Part shown: positions 52,164 to 61,790 of the stretch, piece by piece
How the letters are laid out: each line of letters starts with the position of its first letter
Position numbering within the stretch: position 1 is the stretch's first letter
DNA from: Pollutimonas sp035515055
GTDB lineage: Bacteria > Pseudomonadota > Gammaproteobacteria > Burkholderiales > Burkholderiaceae_B
Assembly (NCBI GenBank): GCA_035515055.1
Contig: DATJBV010000045.1
Span: forward strand, 123,971 to 187,970
Reading direction: 5' to 3'
Length of the DNA stretch: 64,000 nucleotides
Translations under genes and position numbers: made by a program
The notes under the pieces: generated by a model
Told to the model about the DNA's origin: nothing
Seen by the model: only the letters and a program-made list of their open reading frames with translations
The model's database searches: none

Positions 52164-53953
52164 TTCACTGATTCCTCGTCTTGACCGGCTTGTTGCAGTG
52201 CCCACATTTGCGCATAACGACCCGCTTTCAACAGCAAATCCCGATGCGATCCTTGCTCAAGCACGGCCCCCTGGTCCAGGACAATAATTTCGTCGGCGTC
52301 GACAATTGTCGACAGGCGGTGGGCAATGATCAACGTCGTACGATTCTTTGCGATCTGTCTCAGTTCTTCCTGGATCGCCCTCTCGGTTCGCGTGTCAAGC
52401 GCGCTCGTGGCTTCGTCGAGTATGAGGATGGGCGGATTTTTCAATAGCGTCCGGGCAATGGCGACGCGCTGTTTCTCGCCGCCTGACAACTTCAGTCCGC
52501 GTTCTCCGACCTGTGTCTGGTAGCCATCAGGCAAGCCAAGGACAAAGTCGTGTATGCTCGCCGCGCGCGCCGCCTGGACGATGTCATCCAGGGATGCATC
52601 CGGATTTCCGTAAGCAATGTTGTACAGAATCGTGTCGTTGAACAAGACAGTGTCTTGCGGGACGATTCCAATATGGCGACGCAAGCTGGCCTGAGTAAGG
52701 CTGCGAACGTCTTTGCCGTTAATCGTCACGGCGCCGGCGTCCACATCGTAAAACCGGAACAAAAGCCGCGACAACGTGGACTTTCCCGCCCCTGATGAAC
52801 CGACGACGGCGAGCGTCTTGCCCGCCGGAATCGTAAAGCTCACGTCGAACAGTATTTGGCGATTCGTCTCATAGCTGAAATTTACATGTTCGAATGCAAT
52901 TTCCGCCTGCACCGTCGCCAGGTCGTGGGCATCGGGGCGGTCGGCGACTTCCTGGCCCTGGTCCATTAGTCCGAACATTCGCTCCATATCCGCCAATGAA
53001 TGCTTGATCTCGCGATAAACAAACCCGAGGAAATTCAGTGGCGCATATAACTGCGTGAGGTAGGCGGACACCAGAACCACATCGCCCACGGACATGGACT
53101 TGTCGACGACGCCGGCCGCCGACAACCATAGAAGCAGCGTGATGCCCAAGGTAATGATGACGCCCTGGCCCATATTCAGGAAATTGAGCGAGACCTGGTT
53201 CTTGACGGCCGAGTCCACCCACTTGCCGAGGTTGGTATCGTAGCGATTCAGTTCATAGCCCTCATTGCCGAAATACTTCACCGTTTCATAATTGAGCAGC
53301 GCATCGATTGCCTTGCTGTTGGCCTTGCTATCCAGGTCGTTCATGCTGCGCCGGTAGACCATGCGTTTCTCGGTCACGAACAACGTGAACAACACATAAG
53401 TGGCGATGGTGCCCAGGGTCACCACGGCAAAGCTCCAGTCATACCGCCACAACAGGATGACCGTCACCATCGTGATTTCCAGCAAGGTCGGCAGAATATT
53501 GAAGACCATGAAGTTGAGCAAGAAACCAATGCCCTTGGTGCCACGCTCGATATCCCGGCTCAGGCCGCCCGTCTGGCGCTGCATATGGAAGCGTAGAGAG
53601 AGAGCGAACAAATGCTCGAATAGTCTTGCCGCAATACGCCTGATCGAGCCCTGCGTCACCCGGGCGAATAACGCGTCCCGGAGTTCACCGAAGACGCTGG
53701 TGGCCAGCCGGGCAAAGCCGTAGCCTAGCAAAGCCGCCACGGGCAAAACCATTAATGTCGACGGCAAGCTCAGCTTGTCGACAATATCCTTGAGAAAGAG
53801 CGGCAGTACCACGCTTGCGACTTTTGCCGCAATCAAGCAGGCTAATGCCAGGATCACCCTGGTCTTGAACTGCCAAACATACGGCAATAGGGATTTAAGC
53901 GTCTGCACGTCGTTACGATGGGCAGGCGCGGGACCGCGGTGGGAAAATCTCAT
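52160..53953 (-). CDS. Atm1-type ABC exporter (half transporter)
   Basis: This 597-residue protein has a six-helix membrane domain and an ATPase domain with Walker A VGSSGAGKSTL, signature LSGGEKQRVAIAR and Walker B ILILDEATSALD. The segment KYFGNEGYELNRYD and the N-terminal LKSLLPYVWQFKTRV match the Atm1/ABCB7 group, which exports glutathione-linked sulfur compounds or metals. Its position upstream of suf genes supports a role in Fe-S metabolism or metal detoxification. It has its own start, and the suf promoter lies at its 3' end. Confidence 0.92.
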   Translation of the reverse strand: MRFSHRGPAPAHRNDVQTLKSLLPYVWQFKTRVILALACLIAAKVASVVLPLFLKDIVDKLSLPSTLMVLPVAALLGYGFARLATSVFGELRDALFARVTQGSIRRIAARLFEHLFALSLRFHMQRQTGGLSRDIERGTKGIGFLLNFMVFNILPTLLEITMVTVILLWRYDWSFAVVTLGTIATYVLFTLFVTEKRMVYRRSMNDLDSKANSKAIDALLNYETVKYFGNEGYELNRYDTNLGKWVDSAVKNQVSLNFLNMGQGVIITLGITLLLWLSAAGVVDKSMSVGDVVLVSAYLTQLYAPLNFLGFVYREIKHSLADMERMFGLMDQGQEVADRPDAHDLATVQAEIAFEHVNFSYETNRQILFDVSFTIPAGKTLAVVGSSGAGKSTLSRLLFRFYDVDAGAVTINGKDVRSLTQASLRRHIGIVPQDTVLFNDTILYNIAYGNPDASLDDIVQAARAASIHDFVLGLPDGYQTQVGERGLKLSGGEKQRVAIARTLLKNPPILILDEATSALDTRTERAIQEELRQIAKNRTTLIIAHRLSTIVDADEIIVLDQGAVLEQGSHRDLLLKAGRYAQMWALQQAGQDEESVN

Positions 53954-54035
53954 GTAGGTTTATTCAGTCAGAAGTTCAAGGACGGCCCGGAAGTCCTTAT
54001 ACAATGTCGAGGCCCAGAATAAATCCGGAGTAGGT

Positions 54036-54566
54036 ATGGCCGTTTTACCCTTTGACTACGAAGCCGCGCTGGCCGCGTGCGCCGACGGAGATCAGAGCGC
54101 ATTCCAAGCGTTATACGAACACGAATCCCCGCACATGCTTGCATTATCCCTGAAATTGCTATCGCAGCATGCCGCTGCCCAGCAATTGATGGCCGACACC
54201 TTCATTTCGGTCTGGAAACACGCGCGCAGCTATCATGTGGATATCGGGCCAGCGCGTGCGTGGATCTACAGCATCATGCGTCACCGCGCGCTGGGTCAAA
54301 TGCGCCAGCCGGGCGGCGGCTTTGGACAGGCCGCGGAACAAGATGCGCACTTGCCTGCGCTGGCTCCATCACCTGCCTATGAAGCCGGCAGCTTTGCCAG
54401 CGTCGTTGGACGCCTGAATGAAGCTCAACGCCGCGCCATACTCATGGCGTTCTACCATGGCCATACCTATGAACAAATCGCAGCGAAGCTGGGGCTACAG
54501 ATCGGCCAGCTCAGGGATCAGGTACGCGATGGCCTGCTTCAGCTCCAGGAGTCTCAACCGGCATGA
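54036..54566 (+). CDS. ECF RNA polymerase sigma factor
   Basis: This 176-residue protein has sigma region 2 (AFQALYEHESPHMLALSLKLL, AQQLMADTFISVWKHA, ARAWIYSIMRHRAL) and region 4 (LNEAQRRAILMAFYHGHTYE, QIAAKLGLQIGQLRDQVRDGL). It resembles the SigK/RpoE-like ECF group whose partner is an RskA-type anti-sigma factor. The gene for such a partner overlaps its end by four bases. The target regulon and signal are unknown. Confidence 0.92.
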   Translation: MAVLPFDYEAALAACADGDQSAFQALYEHESPHMLALSLKLLSQHAAAQQLMADTFISVWKHARSYHVDIGPARAWIYSIMRHRALGQMRQPGGGFGQAAEQDAHLPALAPSPAYEAGSFASVVGRLNEAQRRAILMAFYHGHTYEQIAAKLGLQIGQLRDQVRDGLLQLQESQPA

Positions 54567-55480
54567 TTCTTGATCCCACCGCCAATGCCAATATCCTGAT
54601 CGCCGAGTACACGTTGGGCCTGTTGGGCAAACAGGAAGTCACCCAAGCGCATCGATTGCTTAGCCAAAAACAGCATGCCAAGGCCGCGCTGGAATGGGAG
54701 TCTCGCCTTCTGGATCTGGTGGATTTACTGCCTCCCGTTGCACCGCCGGCTTCCTTGCTGAAAGAAGTGCAAGGCAAGCTTGGGCATACGCCAACGGCAT
54801 CCAAACCGCCACCGGCGCCGCCGGTTCACGTCCCCCCGGCCATGAACGCCGCAAGCCATCACGACATTTCCACGCCCAGGCTTCTTAAACGCAACGAGGC
54901 AGTAGCCATCACACCCGCGGCCGCTACGATTTCCGCCGCGCCTACGGCGATGACGGCAACGGCGGCAACCACGGCACCGATAGCAGCCGGTCCCACGGAA
55001 CCCAAGGCGGCAGGCAATATCTGGGTCTGGCGCGCGGCAAGCATTGTGCTGGGCGCGATCGTCATTGCATTTGCTTTGATGCCAAGCGCGCCGGTCGCGC
55101 CGCCCATCACCATAGTCGAGGTCGCGCCCACGCAGGTTGCCATCTTGCAGGCGCCGGGGCAGAGCTCGACACCTGGCTGGGTCGTCACCGTCGACCCGAA
55201 AGGCAATGTTTTAATGGACCCACATGTCCGCAGCGACATCCCGGCCGAGGCATCCGCGCAACTATGGACGCGCAACAAGCACTCGCCGCAACCCCGGTCG
55301 CTTGGCCTCATCGATCCGAACAAGCCGGTAACCATACCGGCAAGCTTAATGGGGCCGATTGAACCAGACCAGTTGTTCGAAATCACTCAGGAAGCGTCGG
55401 GAGGATCGCCGACCGGCAGTCCTGGCGGCCCCATTCTTTTCATAGGCCGCGTGGTTGTGTTCGGAGCTTCCAGCCCTTAG
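54563..55480 (+). CDS. RskA-type membrane anti-sigma factor
   Basis: This 305-residue protein has a cytoplasmic N-terminal domain (ANILIAEYTLGLLGKQEV, EWESRLLDLVDLLPPVAPPA), a long Ala/Thr/Pro-rich linker, one membrane helix near residues 156-173 (WRAASIVLGAIVIAFALM) and a periplasmic RskA domain (PGWVVTVDPKGNVLMDP, LGLIDPNKPVTIPASLMGPI). It should hold the upstream sigma factor inactive at the membrane. It overlaps the sigma gene by four bases and ends 4 bases into the convergent sdaA. Confidence 0.9.
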   Translation: MILDPTANANILIAEYTLGLLGKQEVTQAHRLLSQKQHAKAALEWESRLLDLVDLLPPVAPPASLLKEVQGKLGHTPTASKPPPAPPVHVPPAMNAASHHDISTPRLLKRNEAVAITPAAATISAAPTAMTATAATTAPIAAGPTEPKAAGNIWVWRAASIVLGAIVIAFALMPSAPVAPPITIVEVAPTQVAILQAPGQSSTPGWVVTVDPKGNVLMDPHVRSDIPAEASAQLWTRNKHSPQPRSLGLIDPNKPVTIPASLMGPIEPDQLFEITQEASGGSPTGSPGGPILFIGRVVVFGASSP

Positions 55481-56862
55481 CAAACCACGACATTGACCGC
55501 CAGGCCGCCGCGCGAGGTTTCCTTGTACTTGCTGCGCATGTCGGCGCCTGTCTGACGCATCGTTTCAATGACCGCGTCGAGGGAGACATGGTGCTTGCCG
55601 TCGCCCTGCAAGGCCAGCCGCGATGCATTGATTGCCTTCACGGCGCCCATGGCGTTGCGTTCTATGCAGGGAATCTGTACCAGTCCTCCGATGGGATCGC
55701 AGGTCAGGCCCAGATTGTGCTCCATGCCGATCTCGGCCGCGTTTTCGACCTGTTGTGGCGTTCCGCCAAGCACGGCGGTCAGGCCCGCCGCCGCCATGGA
55801 ACAGGCAACGCCGACTTCCCCCTGGCACCCCACTTCGGCCCCTGAAATGGATGCATTGGTTTTGTATAGGAAACCGACAGCGGCCGCCGTAAGAAGAAAG
55901 TCCACCACCCCTTCGGAAGAGGCGCCTGGAATAAAGGTCTGGTAATAGCGCAACACGGAAGGCAACAAGCCGGCGGCGCCGTTGGTGGGCGCCGTTACCA
56001 CCCGCCCATTGGCGGCGTTTTCCTCATTGACCGCCATGGCGAATAAATTTACCCAATCCATGGCGAACATGACGTCTTTATCGCCTGTATCGCGCTGCAG
56101 CTCTCGATACAGGGCCGGGGCGCGCCGCCGGACTTTCAGTCCGCCCGGCAATAGGTCGTCCGCCTGGTCGTTGCCAATGCCGCAGCCCCGATCAATACAC
56201 GCGTTCATGACGTCGGCAATGTGAAGTACGCCGCTGACGAGCTGATCGGGCGGCATGAGCTGAGCCTCGTTGGCACGCATGATTTGAGCGATCGTCAGGC
56301 CTGTCGCATCACAGACGTTGAGCAGTTCGGCGCCTGTCGAAAAGGGATACGGCATAGGCGCATGCTCGGGCACCGTTTCGTCGGTTTCTATGACGTCGAG
56401 CGCACGTATGAATCCGCCGCCTATGGATACGTAGCGTTCGGCCAATACGGCGTTGCCTGCCTGGTCGCTTGCCGTGAATCGCATACCGTTGGGATGCTCC
56501 ACCATGGGTCGGATACGGAAGCTGAAGGCTTTTGCCGGATCGAAGTCGATGCCGTGGGCACCCCACAACATCAGCCGGCGGCTGGCGTGAACCTGATCGA
56601 TCAATGCGGGAATATCCGCCGGCACGACGGTGTCGGGTGCGTGTCCGGACAGCCCAAGCATGATGCCCATATCCGTGCCATGGCCGCGCCCTGTTTCCGC
56701 CAACGAGCCATACAAATCGACGGTAAGGCTCGCGACGCGGCCAAGAAGGCCACGACTTTCGAGGTTGCGCGCGAAATTGCGGGCGGCTCGCATGGGACCG
56801 ACCGTGTGCGAACTTGATGGACCTATGCCTATCTTGAAAATATCGAACACGGAAAGCGTCAT
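55477..56862 (-). CDS. sdaA: L-serine ammonia-lyase (single-chain, Fe-S)
   Basis: This 461-residue protein has both beta and alpha domains in one chain: FKIGIGPSSSHTVGPMRAARNF near the start, ATNGAAGLLPSVLRYY in the middle, and Cys-containing blocks GCQGEVGVACSMAAAG and MEHNLGLTCDPIGGLVQIPCIERN that hold the [4Fe-4S] cluster. It converts serine to pyruvate and ammonia. The convergent overlap with the anti-sigma gene is four bases. Confidence 0.96.
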   Translation of the reverse strand: MTLSVFDIFKIGIGPSSSHTVGPMRAARNFARNLESRGLLGRVASLTVDLYGSLAETGRGHGTDMGIMLGLSGHAPDTVVPADIPALIDQVHASRRLMLWGAHGIDFDPAKAFSFRIRPMVEHPNGMRFTASDQAGNAVLAERYVSIGGGFIRALDVIETDETVPEHAPMPYPFSTGAELLNVCDATGLTIAQIMRANEAQLMPPDQLVSGVLHIADVMNACIDRGCGIGNDQADDLLPGGLKVRRRAPALYRELQRDTGDKDVMFAMDWVNLFAMAVNEENAANGRVVTAPTNGAAGLLPSVLRYYQTFIPGASSEGVVDFLLTAAAVGFLYKTNASISGAEVGCQGEVGVACSMAAAGLTAVLGGTPQQVENAAEIGMEHNLGLTCDPIGGLVQIPCIERNAMGAVKAINASRLALQGDGKHHVSLDAVIETMRQTGADMRSKYKETSRGGLAVNVVVC

Positions 56863-56878
56863 ACGACAGTCGCCTGCG

Positions 56879-57271
56879 TTATTTCATGGTGGATTCGAGG
56901 GCATCGGACAACATGCTGCTTATTGCGCTGAGGTCATTGCGGAGTGCCTGCAATTCCGGACCCGTCAAGCGAACCGCGGCGTCCTGGTCATGCGGAATGT
57001 CGTGCGTATCGCCAAGACGGTTGCGCGCGCCCGCAATGGTGAAGCCCTGCTCGTATAACAGGTCGCGTATGCGCCGTATAAGCAGTACTTCGTGGTGCTG
57101 GTAATAGCGCCGATTGCCGCGCCGCTTGACCGGCTTGAGCTGCGTGAACTCCTGCTCCCAATACCGCAAGACATGTGGCTTCACGCAGCATAGATCGCTG
57201 ACCTCGCCGATAGTGAAGTACCGTTTGGCAGGGATGGGAGGCAGAACAACGGAGATTTCGCTAGAGCTCAT
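56879..57271 (-). CDS. MerR family transcriptional regulator
   Basis: This 130-residue protein has a MerR helix-turn-helix (PAKRYFTIGEVSDLCCVKPHVLRYWEQEF, RRGNRRYYQHHEVLLIRRIRDL) and a short C-terminal coiled segment without metal-binding Cys. It belongs to the small MerR group that follows ihfA in many betaproteobacteria. Its target is not known. An 88-base gap without a gene separates it from ihfA. Confidence 0.9.
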   Translation of the reverse strand: MSSSEISVVLPPIPAKRYFTIGEVSDLCCVKPHVLRYWEQEFTQLKPVKRRGNRRYYQHHEVLLIRRIRDLLYEQGFTIAGARNRLGDTHDIPHDQDAAVRLTGPELQALRNDLSAISSMLSDALESTMK

Positions 57272-57359
57272 GTGCAGTCAAATAGCCGATAAACAGATGG
57301 TGGATGAGTCGGAGTACCAGGGAATGCGCCCGAATCGACACACTGTCGATGGCCCGGTT

Positions 57360-57680
57360 TCAGGTACGGGCGCTGTCGGGCTTGCCAGCGTGCTCGACAA
57401 CGCCTTTAAGCTTCTGGCTGGCGTGAAACGTAACCACCCGACGGGCCGCGATAGGGATGACTTCGCCTGTTTTTGGATTGCGGCCTGGACGCGGCGGTTT
57501 GTCGCGTACCTGGAAGTTGCCGAAACCTGAAAGCTTGACTTCCACTCCCCTGGCTAACGATTCACGAATTTCCTCGAAGAATGTATCTACAATGTCTTTG
57601 GCTTCGCGCTTGTTGAGCCCTACCCTTTCGAACAAAAGCTCGGCCAGCTCGGCTTTGGTAAGCGTACGATCGGAATTCAT
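57360..57680 (-). CDS. ihfA: Integration host factor subunit alpha
   Basis: This 106-residue protein has the IHF/HU fold: TLTKAELAELLFERVGLNKREAKDIVDTFFEEI helices and the DNA-bending arm GRNPKTGEVIPIAARRVVTF with the intercalating Pro. It pairs with IhfB to bend DNA. It follows pheT by 14 bases, the usual order in beta- and gammaproteobacteria. IHF would be expected to help NtrC loop to the glnA promoter, though no site was searched for. Confidence 0.97.
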   Translation of the reverse strand: MNSDRTLTKAELAELLFERVGLNKREAKDIVDTFFEEIRESLARGVEVKLSGFGNFQVRDKPPRPGRNPKTGEVIPIAARRVVTFHASQKLKGVVEHAGKPDSART

Positions 57681-57694
57681 TATGTCGTTACTCC

Positions 57695-60103
57695 TTATGC
57701 GCGGTGGCGAACGCCATGCCCGCTAACAAGTGCCTGCAACAGTAGATTCATGCACTGCTCGACCGTGGCATCGTCGAGCGTCGTGTCGTGACCCTGCAAC
57801 CGGAAACGCAACGCCATGCTTTTCTCGGGAGTGCCTGCAGACTTGTCGCGCCACACATCAAATAGCTTGATGTCCTGGACGATGCTAAGAGTAGCATTAG
57901 ATGCAATTGTTTGGGTAAGCGTGTTCAACAATTCCTGATACGATACGTCGACGCGGGCCCATACGGCAAGATCGCGCGTAACCATCGGCTGGCGCGAAAG
58001 CTCGACAGGCGCGGGCATGGGCACGTCCGAAATGGCATCCAGGTCTATCTCGAACACCACTGGCGCATGCGACAAATCGGCCTGCTGAGCCCAGCGCGGA
58101 TGCAATTCGCCGATCCAGCCCACCGGCTCGCCCGCCAATTCCAGCCTGGCGCTACGGCCAGGATGCAAGGCAGGGTGGACCGCCGGCACGCATACCAAGT
58201 CGGATGCCTGTATGCCCAGCAGCGCCTCCACATCGCTTTTTACATCGTAGTAGTCTACGTGGCGCAGCGGGACGCCCCACTGCTCTTCGACGGCGGGACC
58301 CCAGGCGGCGCCGGCCAGCCGTTGGGGCTGGCTGACACCCGCGACAGCGAGGTCTGCGTCCACGACGTCGACATCGCGCATGAACACCCGACCCAGCTCG
58401 AAAACCCGGACGCGCGTCTGTTTGCGGTTGGCGTTGTGAACGATATTGGCGAGCAATCCGCCAATCAGGCTGGAGCGCATGACGGCAAGCTGGCTGGCGA
58501 TAGGATTCAAAAGCCTGATCGGATCGAGGTTGCCCGCGTAATCGCGCTCCCAGGCCTCTTCCACGAAGGTGAAGTTGATTACTTCCTGGTAATCGAGACC
58601 CGCCATGCGCGCACGCAGGGCATGAGGGCCGCGCAGCGTTTCCCGATCGGTGCGCATTTGCGCGCGTGCCACCGGAGGAAGGTCGGGAATACGCTCGAAT
58701 CCATAGATGCGCGCCACTTCTTCGATGAGATCTTCCTCGATGAAGAGGTCGAAGCGATACGATGGCGGCGTGACCACAATTACATCGTTGTCGATGGTGA
58801 ACGCCAAGCCGAGCCGCGTGAATATCTGCGACACTTCCTGCGGCGAAACCGGCACTCCCAGAACGCGATGGCAGCGGCTCAGCCGCATGCTGACAGGCTG
58901 GCGCGCCGGCAAATTGATGATTTGATCGTCCAGAGGGCCAACTTGGCCACCGCAGATATCGATCAATAAGCGGCTCATGAATTCCAGGTGTTCGGTCACC
59001 GACTCGAAATCGACGCCGCGCTCAAAGCGGTGGCTGGCCTCCGAACTGAATTTGTAGCGGCGCGCCCTGCCCATGATGGCTTCGGGCCACCAAAATGCAG
59101 CTTCCAGATAGATGTCCGTAGTGTCCAGCGTAACGGCGGTTGCTTCGCCGCCCATAATGCCCGCGAGGCTCTCGACGCCGTTGGCGGCGGCTATGACGCC
59201 CACCGCGGGATCCAGCTGCACCGTCTGCCCGTTGAGCAGTTCCAGGGTTTCGCCGGGCAATGCCCAGCGCACCGTCAGGCCGCCTTGTATCTTGTTCAGG
59301 TCGAACACATGGGTGGGCCGGCCTAATTCCAGCATCACATAGTTCGATATATCGACCAGTGCCGAAACGGACCGCTGGCCCGCGCGCTCCAGGCGTTCCT
59401 TCATCCAGGATGGCGTTTGGGCGCGGGCATTCACCCCCTTGATGACCCTGCCGGCAAAACGACCGCAGAGATCGGCGGCCTGGACATCGACCGGCAGGCG
59501 GTCGTTCAATGTGACGGCAACCGGCTTGAAGGCGGGTATAGTAAGCGGCGCACCGGTCAATGCGGCGACTTCGCGGGCAACCCCAAGGATGGACAGGCAA
59601 TCGGCGCGGTTGGGCGTAAGCTTCAGCGTGAATATTGTATCGTCCAGATCGAGCAGGTCGCGTAGCGATTGGCCGAGGGGCGCGTTCGGGCTTAACTCGA
59701 GCAAGCCCGCGTGGTCTTGCGAAAGCCCAAGCTCGCGCGCCGAACAAAGCATGCCGGCGGACTCGACGCCGCGCATTTTTGCGGTGCCTATCTTCATGCC
59801 GCCCGGCAATTCGGCGCCTACGCGGGCCAATGGCACCTTGATGCCGGCCGCCGCGTTGGGCGCACCGCAAACGATCTGCAGCATCGTGCCGGAGCCGTCG
59901 TCGACCTGGCATACGCGCAGCTTGTCTGCATCGGGATGCGGGGCGACCTCGGCAATGTACGCCACGACTATCCCACTGAAAAAAGGGGCCGCCGGCATGG
60001 TTTCTTCGACCTCAAGACCCGCCATGGTCAGCCGATGGGACAATGCGTCGGTATCGAGCTCGGGATTGACGAAAGCGCGCAGCCAGGATTCTGGAAATTG
60101 CAT
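57695..60103 (-). CDS. pheT: Phenylalanine--tRNA ligase beta subunit
   Basis: This 802-residue protein has the expected domains: N-terminal tRNA-binding EMAP-like domain (FFSGIVVAYIAEVAPHPDADKL), B3/B4 editing domain, B5 domain (SPQEVSQIFTRLGLAFTIDND) and C-terminal anticodon-binding FDX-ACB domain (LSRQPMVTRDLAVWARVDVSYQ). It is the structural partner of PheS and proofreads Tyr-tRNA(Phe). It lies between pheS and ihfA in one operon. Confidence 0.97.
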   Translation of the reverse strand: MQFPESWLRAFVNPELDTDALSHRLTMAGLEVEETMPAAPFFSGIVVAYIAEVAPHPDADKLRVCQVDDGSGTMLQIVCGAPNAAAGIKVPLARVGAELPGGMKIGTAKMRGVESAGMLCSARELGLSQDHAGLLELSPNAPLGQSLRDLLDLDDTIFTLKLTPNRADCLSILGVAREVAALTGAPLTIPAFKPVAVTLNDRLPVDVQAADLCGRFAGRVIKGVNARAQTPSWMKERLERAGQRSVSALVDISNYVMLELGRPTHVFDLNKIQGGLTVRWALPGETLELLNGQTVQLDPAVGVIAAANGVESLAGIMGGEATAVTLDTTDIYLEAAFWWPEAIMGRARRYKFSSEASHRFERGVDFESVTEHLEFMSRLLIDICGGQVGPLDDQIINLPARQPVSMRLSRCHRVLGVPVSPQEVSQIFTRLGLAFTIDNDVIVVTPPSYRFDLFIEEDLIEEVARIYGFERIPDLPPVARAQMRTDRETLRGPHALRARMAGLDYQEVINFTFVEEAWERDYAGNLDPIRLLNPIASQLAVMRSSLIGGLLANIVHNANRKQTRVRVFELGRVFMRDVDVVDADLAVAGVSQPQRLAGAAWGPAVEEQWGVPLRHVDYYDVKSDVEALLGIQASDLVCVPAVHPALHPGRSARLELAGEPVGWIGELHPRWAQQADLSHAPVVFEIDLDAISDVPMPAPVELSRQPMVTRDLAVWARVDVSYQELLNTLTQTIASNATLSIVQDIKLFDVWRDKSAGTPEKSMALRFRLQGHDTTLDDATVEQCMNLLLQALVSGHGVRHRA

Positions 60104-60121
60104 AGTGGACTCGTTTTGACG

Positions 60122-61144
60122 TTAGCGGTTGAATTGGCGTAGAAAGCGCAGATCGCCTTCAAAGAACTGGCGCAAGTCGTTGACGCCATAGCGCAACATG
60201 GTCAAGCGTTCCAATCCAGATCCAAAGGCGAAGCCAATGTAACGTTCGGGGTCGAGCCCATAGTTTCGGATCACTTGGGGATGTACCTGGCCCGAACCGG
60301 AAATTTCCAGCCATCGGCCCTGGTTGGGTCCCGAAGTGAACATCATGTCGATCTCGGCCGACGGTTCAGTGAACGGGAAGAATGACGGACGGAATCGCAC
60401 CGACAAGTCGTCCGTTTCAAAGAATGCGCGTAGAAAATCGGTGTATACGCCCTTCAGGTCCGCGAAGGAGATGTCCTCCGCTATCCATAAACCTTCCACC
60501 TGATGGAACATGGGCGAGTGGGTGGCATCGCTATCGACGCGGTACGTACGTCCGGGAGCGATCACCTTGATGGGCGGCTTGTGCATACGTGCATAGCGCA
60601 CCTGCATGGGGCTGGTATGCGTGCGCAGCAATAAAGGCAACCCTTGCGCGTCCTGCATGTCCACGTAGAACGTATCCTGCATGGACCGCGCCGGATGATT
60701 CTCGGGATTGTTCAATGCCGTGAAGTTGGTCCAGTCGTTTTCGATCTCCGGGCCGTCGGCCACATCGAAACCGATGGAACGAAAAATGGCTTCGACGCGT
60801 TGCCAAGTCTGGATGACCGGATGAATCCCGCCAAAGCCGCGACCGCGGCCCGGCAGCGTGACATCGATCGTCTCTTGCGCCAGGCGTTTGTCCAGCTCCG
60901 CCTGCGCCAGTTCGGCGCGCCGGCCGGTGAGCAGTGCTTCAATTTGTTGCTTCAACTGGTTGATGCGGGCGCCTTCGGCTTTTTTTTCATCGGGCGGCAG
61001 TTGCGCGAGCCCTTTGAGCATGACCGTAAGCGCTCCTTGTTTACCCAGGAACTTGGCTTTTTCATTTTCCAGGGTGGCGGCGTCGCCCGCCTGGGCAAAT
61101 TGTTCTTTGGCCTGGTGAATCAGGTCATCAACCACAGAAGTCAT
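60122..61144 (-). CDS. pheS: Phenylalanine--tRNA ligase alpha subunit
   Basis: This 340-residue class II aminoacyl-tRNA synthetase has an N-terminal coiled coil, then HPVIQTWQRVEAIFRSIGF, motif 2 (MFHQVEGLWIAEDISFADLKG, RFRPSFFPFTEPSAEIDM) and motif 3 (GIAFGSGLERLTMLRYGVND-like FAFGSGLERLTML). It charges tRNA-Phe. The start at 61144 (MTSVVDDLIHQAKEQF) is preferred; upstream codons run through a hairpin. Confidence 0.96.
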   Translation of the reverse strand: MTSVVDDLIHQAKEQFAQAGDAATLENEKAKFLGKQGALTVMLKGLAQLPPDEKKAEGARINQLKQQIEALLTGRRAELAQAELDKRLAQETIDVTLPGRGRGFGGIHPVIQTWQRVEAIFRSIGFDVADGPEIENDWTNFTALNNPENHPARSMQDTFYVDMQDAQGLPLLLRTHTSPMQVRYARMHKPPIKVIAPGRTYRVDSDATHSPMFHQVEGLWIAEDISFADLKGVYTDFLRAFFETDDLSVRFRPSFFPFTEPSAEIDMMFTSGPNQGRWLEISGSGQVHPQVIRNYGLDPERYIGFAFGSGLERLTMLRYGVNDLRQFFEGDLRFLRQFNR

Positions 61145-61164
61145 AATGTAGGTCTTCCAAATGC

Positions 61165-61190
61165 AAACGGAGCCCGACAGAGCCCCGTTT
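61165..61190 (-). terminator. Hairpin between rplT and pheS
   Basis: An 11-bp stem with two G-T pairs (AAACGGGGCTC / GGGCTCCGTTT on the minus strand) and a 4-base loop, 26 bases after rplT. The following GCATTTGG is only weakly T-rich. It may partly terminate or attenuate transcription into pheST; no Phe-rich leader peptide is seen. Confidence 0.5.
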
Positions 61191-61216
61191 TGCAGCAATA
61201 CAGAATCGAAAATCGA

Positions 61217-61576
61217 TTAAGCGGCCAAAGCAGATTGTGCTTGAGCAACCACGGCAGCGAAGCCGGCTTTATCGTGTACAGCCATGTCGGCCAATACTTT
61301 GCGATCCAGTTCGATCGAGGCTTTCTTCGTGCCAGCGATGAAAACGCTGTACGTAACGCCAAGTTCGCGGCATGCAGCGTTGATACGCGTGATCCACAAA
61401 GCGCGGAACGTACGCTTCTTGTTGCGGCGATCGCGATAGGCATACTGCCCAGCTTTCATTACCGCCTGTTTGGCGACACGGAACACATTACCGCGGCGAC
61501 CGCGATAACCTTTTGCTAATTTAATGACTTTTTTGTGACGAGCACGGGCAGTAACGCCGCGTTTTACGCGAGGCAT
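61217..61576 (-). CDS. rplT: 50S ribosomal protein L20
   Basis: This 119-residue basic protein has the invariant start PRVKRGVTARARHKKVIKLA and YRGRRGNVFRVAKQAVMKAG. L20 is an early-assembly protein of the large ribosomal subunit and in E. coli also represses its own mRNA. It follows rpmI by 16 bases. Confidence 0.98.
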   Translation of the reverse strand: MPRVKRGVTARARHKKVIKLAKGYRGRRGNVFRVAKQAVMKAGQYAYRDRRNKKRTFRALWITRINAACRELGVTYSVFIAGTKKASIELDRKVLADMAVHDKAGFAAVVAQAQSALAA

Positions 61577-61592
61577 AGTAGATCTCCGTTAA

Positions 61593-61790
61593 TCAAGCGA
61601 AAGGCAACATTGCCTTGACCGAGGCGACATCAGCTTTATGCACTGCGGTGGAACCGCGCAACTGACGCTTGCTTTTGGTGGTTTTCTTGGTGAGGATGTG
61701 GCGCTTGAACGCCTGGCCCCGCTTGATCGACCCACTACCGCGAACCTTAAAGCGCTTGGCAGCGCCTTTCTTGGTTTTCATCTTAGGCAT
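61593..61790 (-). CDS. rpmI: 50S ribosomal protein L35
   Basis: This 65-residue basic protein starts MPKMKTKKGAAKRFKVRGSG and ends VHKADVASVKAMLPFA, the full L35 sequence. The start at 61790 is set by family conservation. In E. coli infC lies directly upstream; here the next 197 bases (61791-61987) hold no infC and no other gene, and the next gene is an unrelated outer membrane protein. Confidence 0.98.
   Translation of the reverse strand: MPKMKTKKGAAKRFKVRGSGSIKRGQAFKRHILTKKTTKSKRQLRGSTAVHKADVASVKAMLPFA

Noticed and set aside
61145..61216. Phe-leader attenuator in front of pheS
   Set aside because: A hairpin is present, but no short open frame with Phe codons and no alternative pairing could be found.
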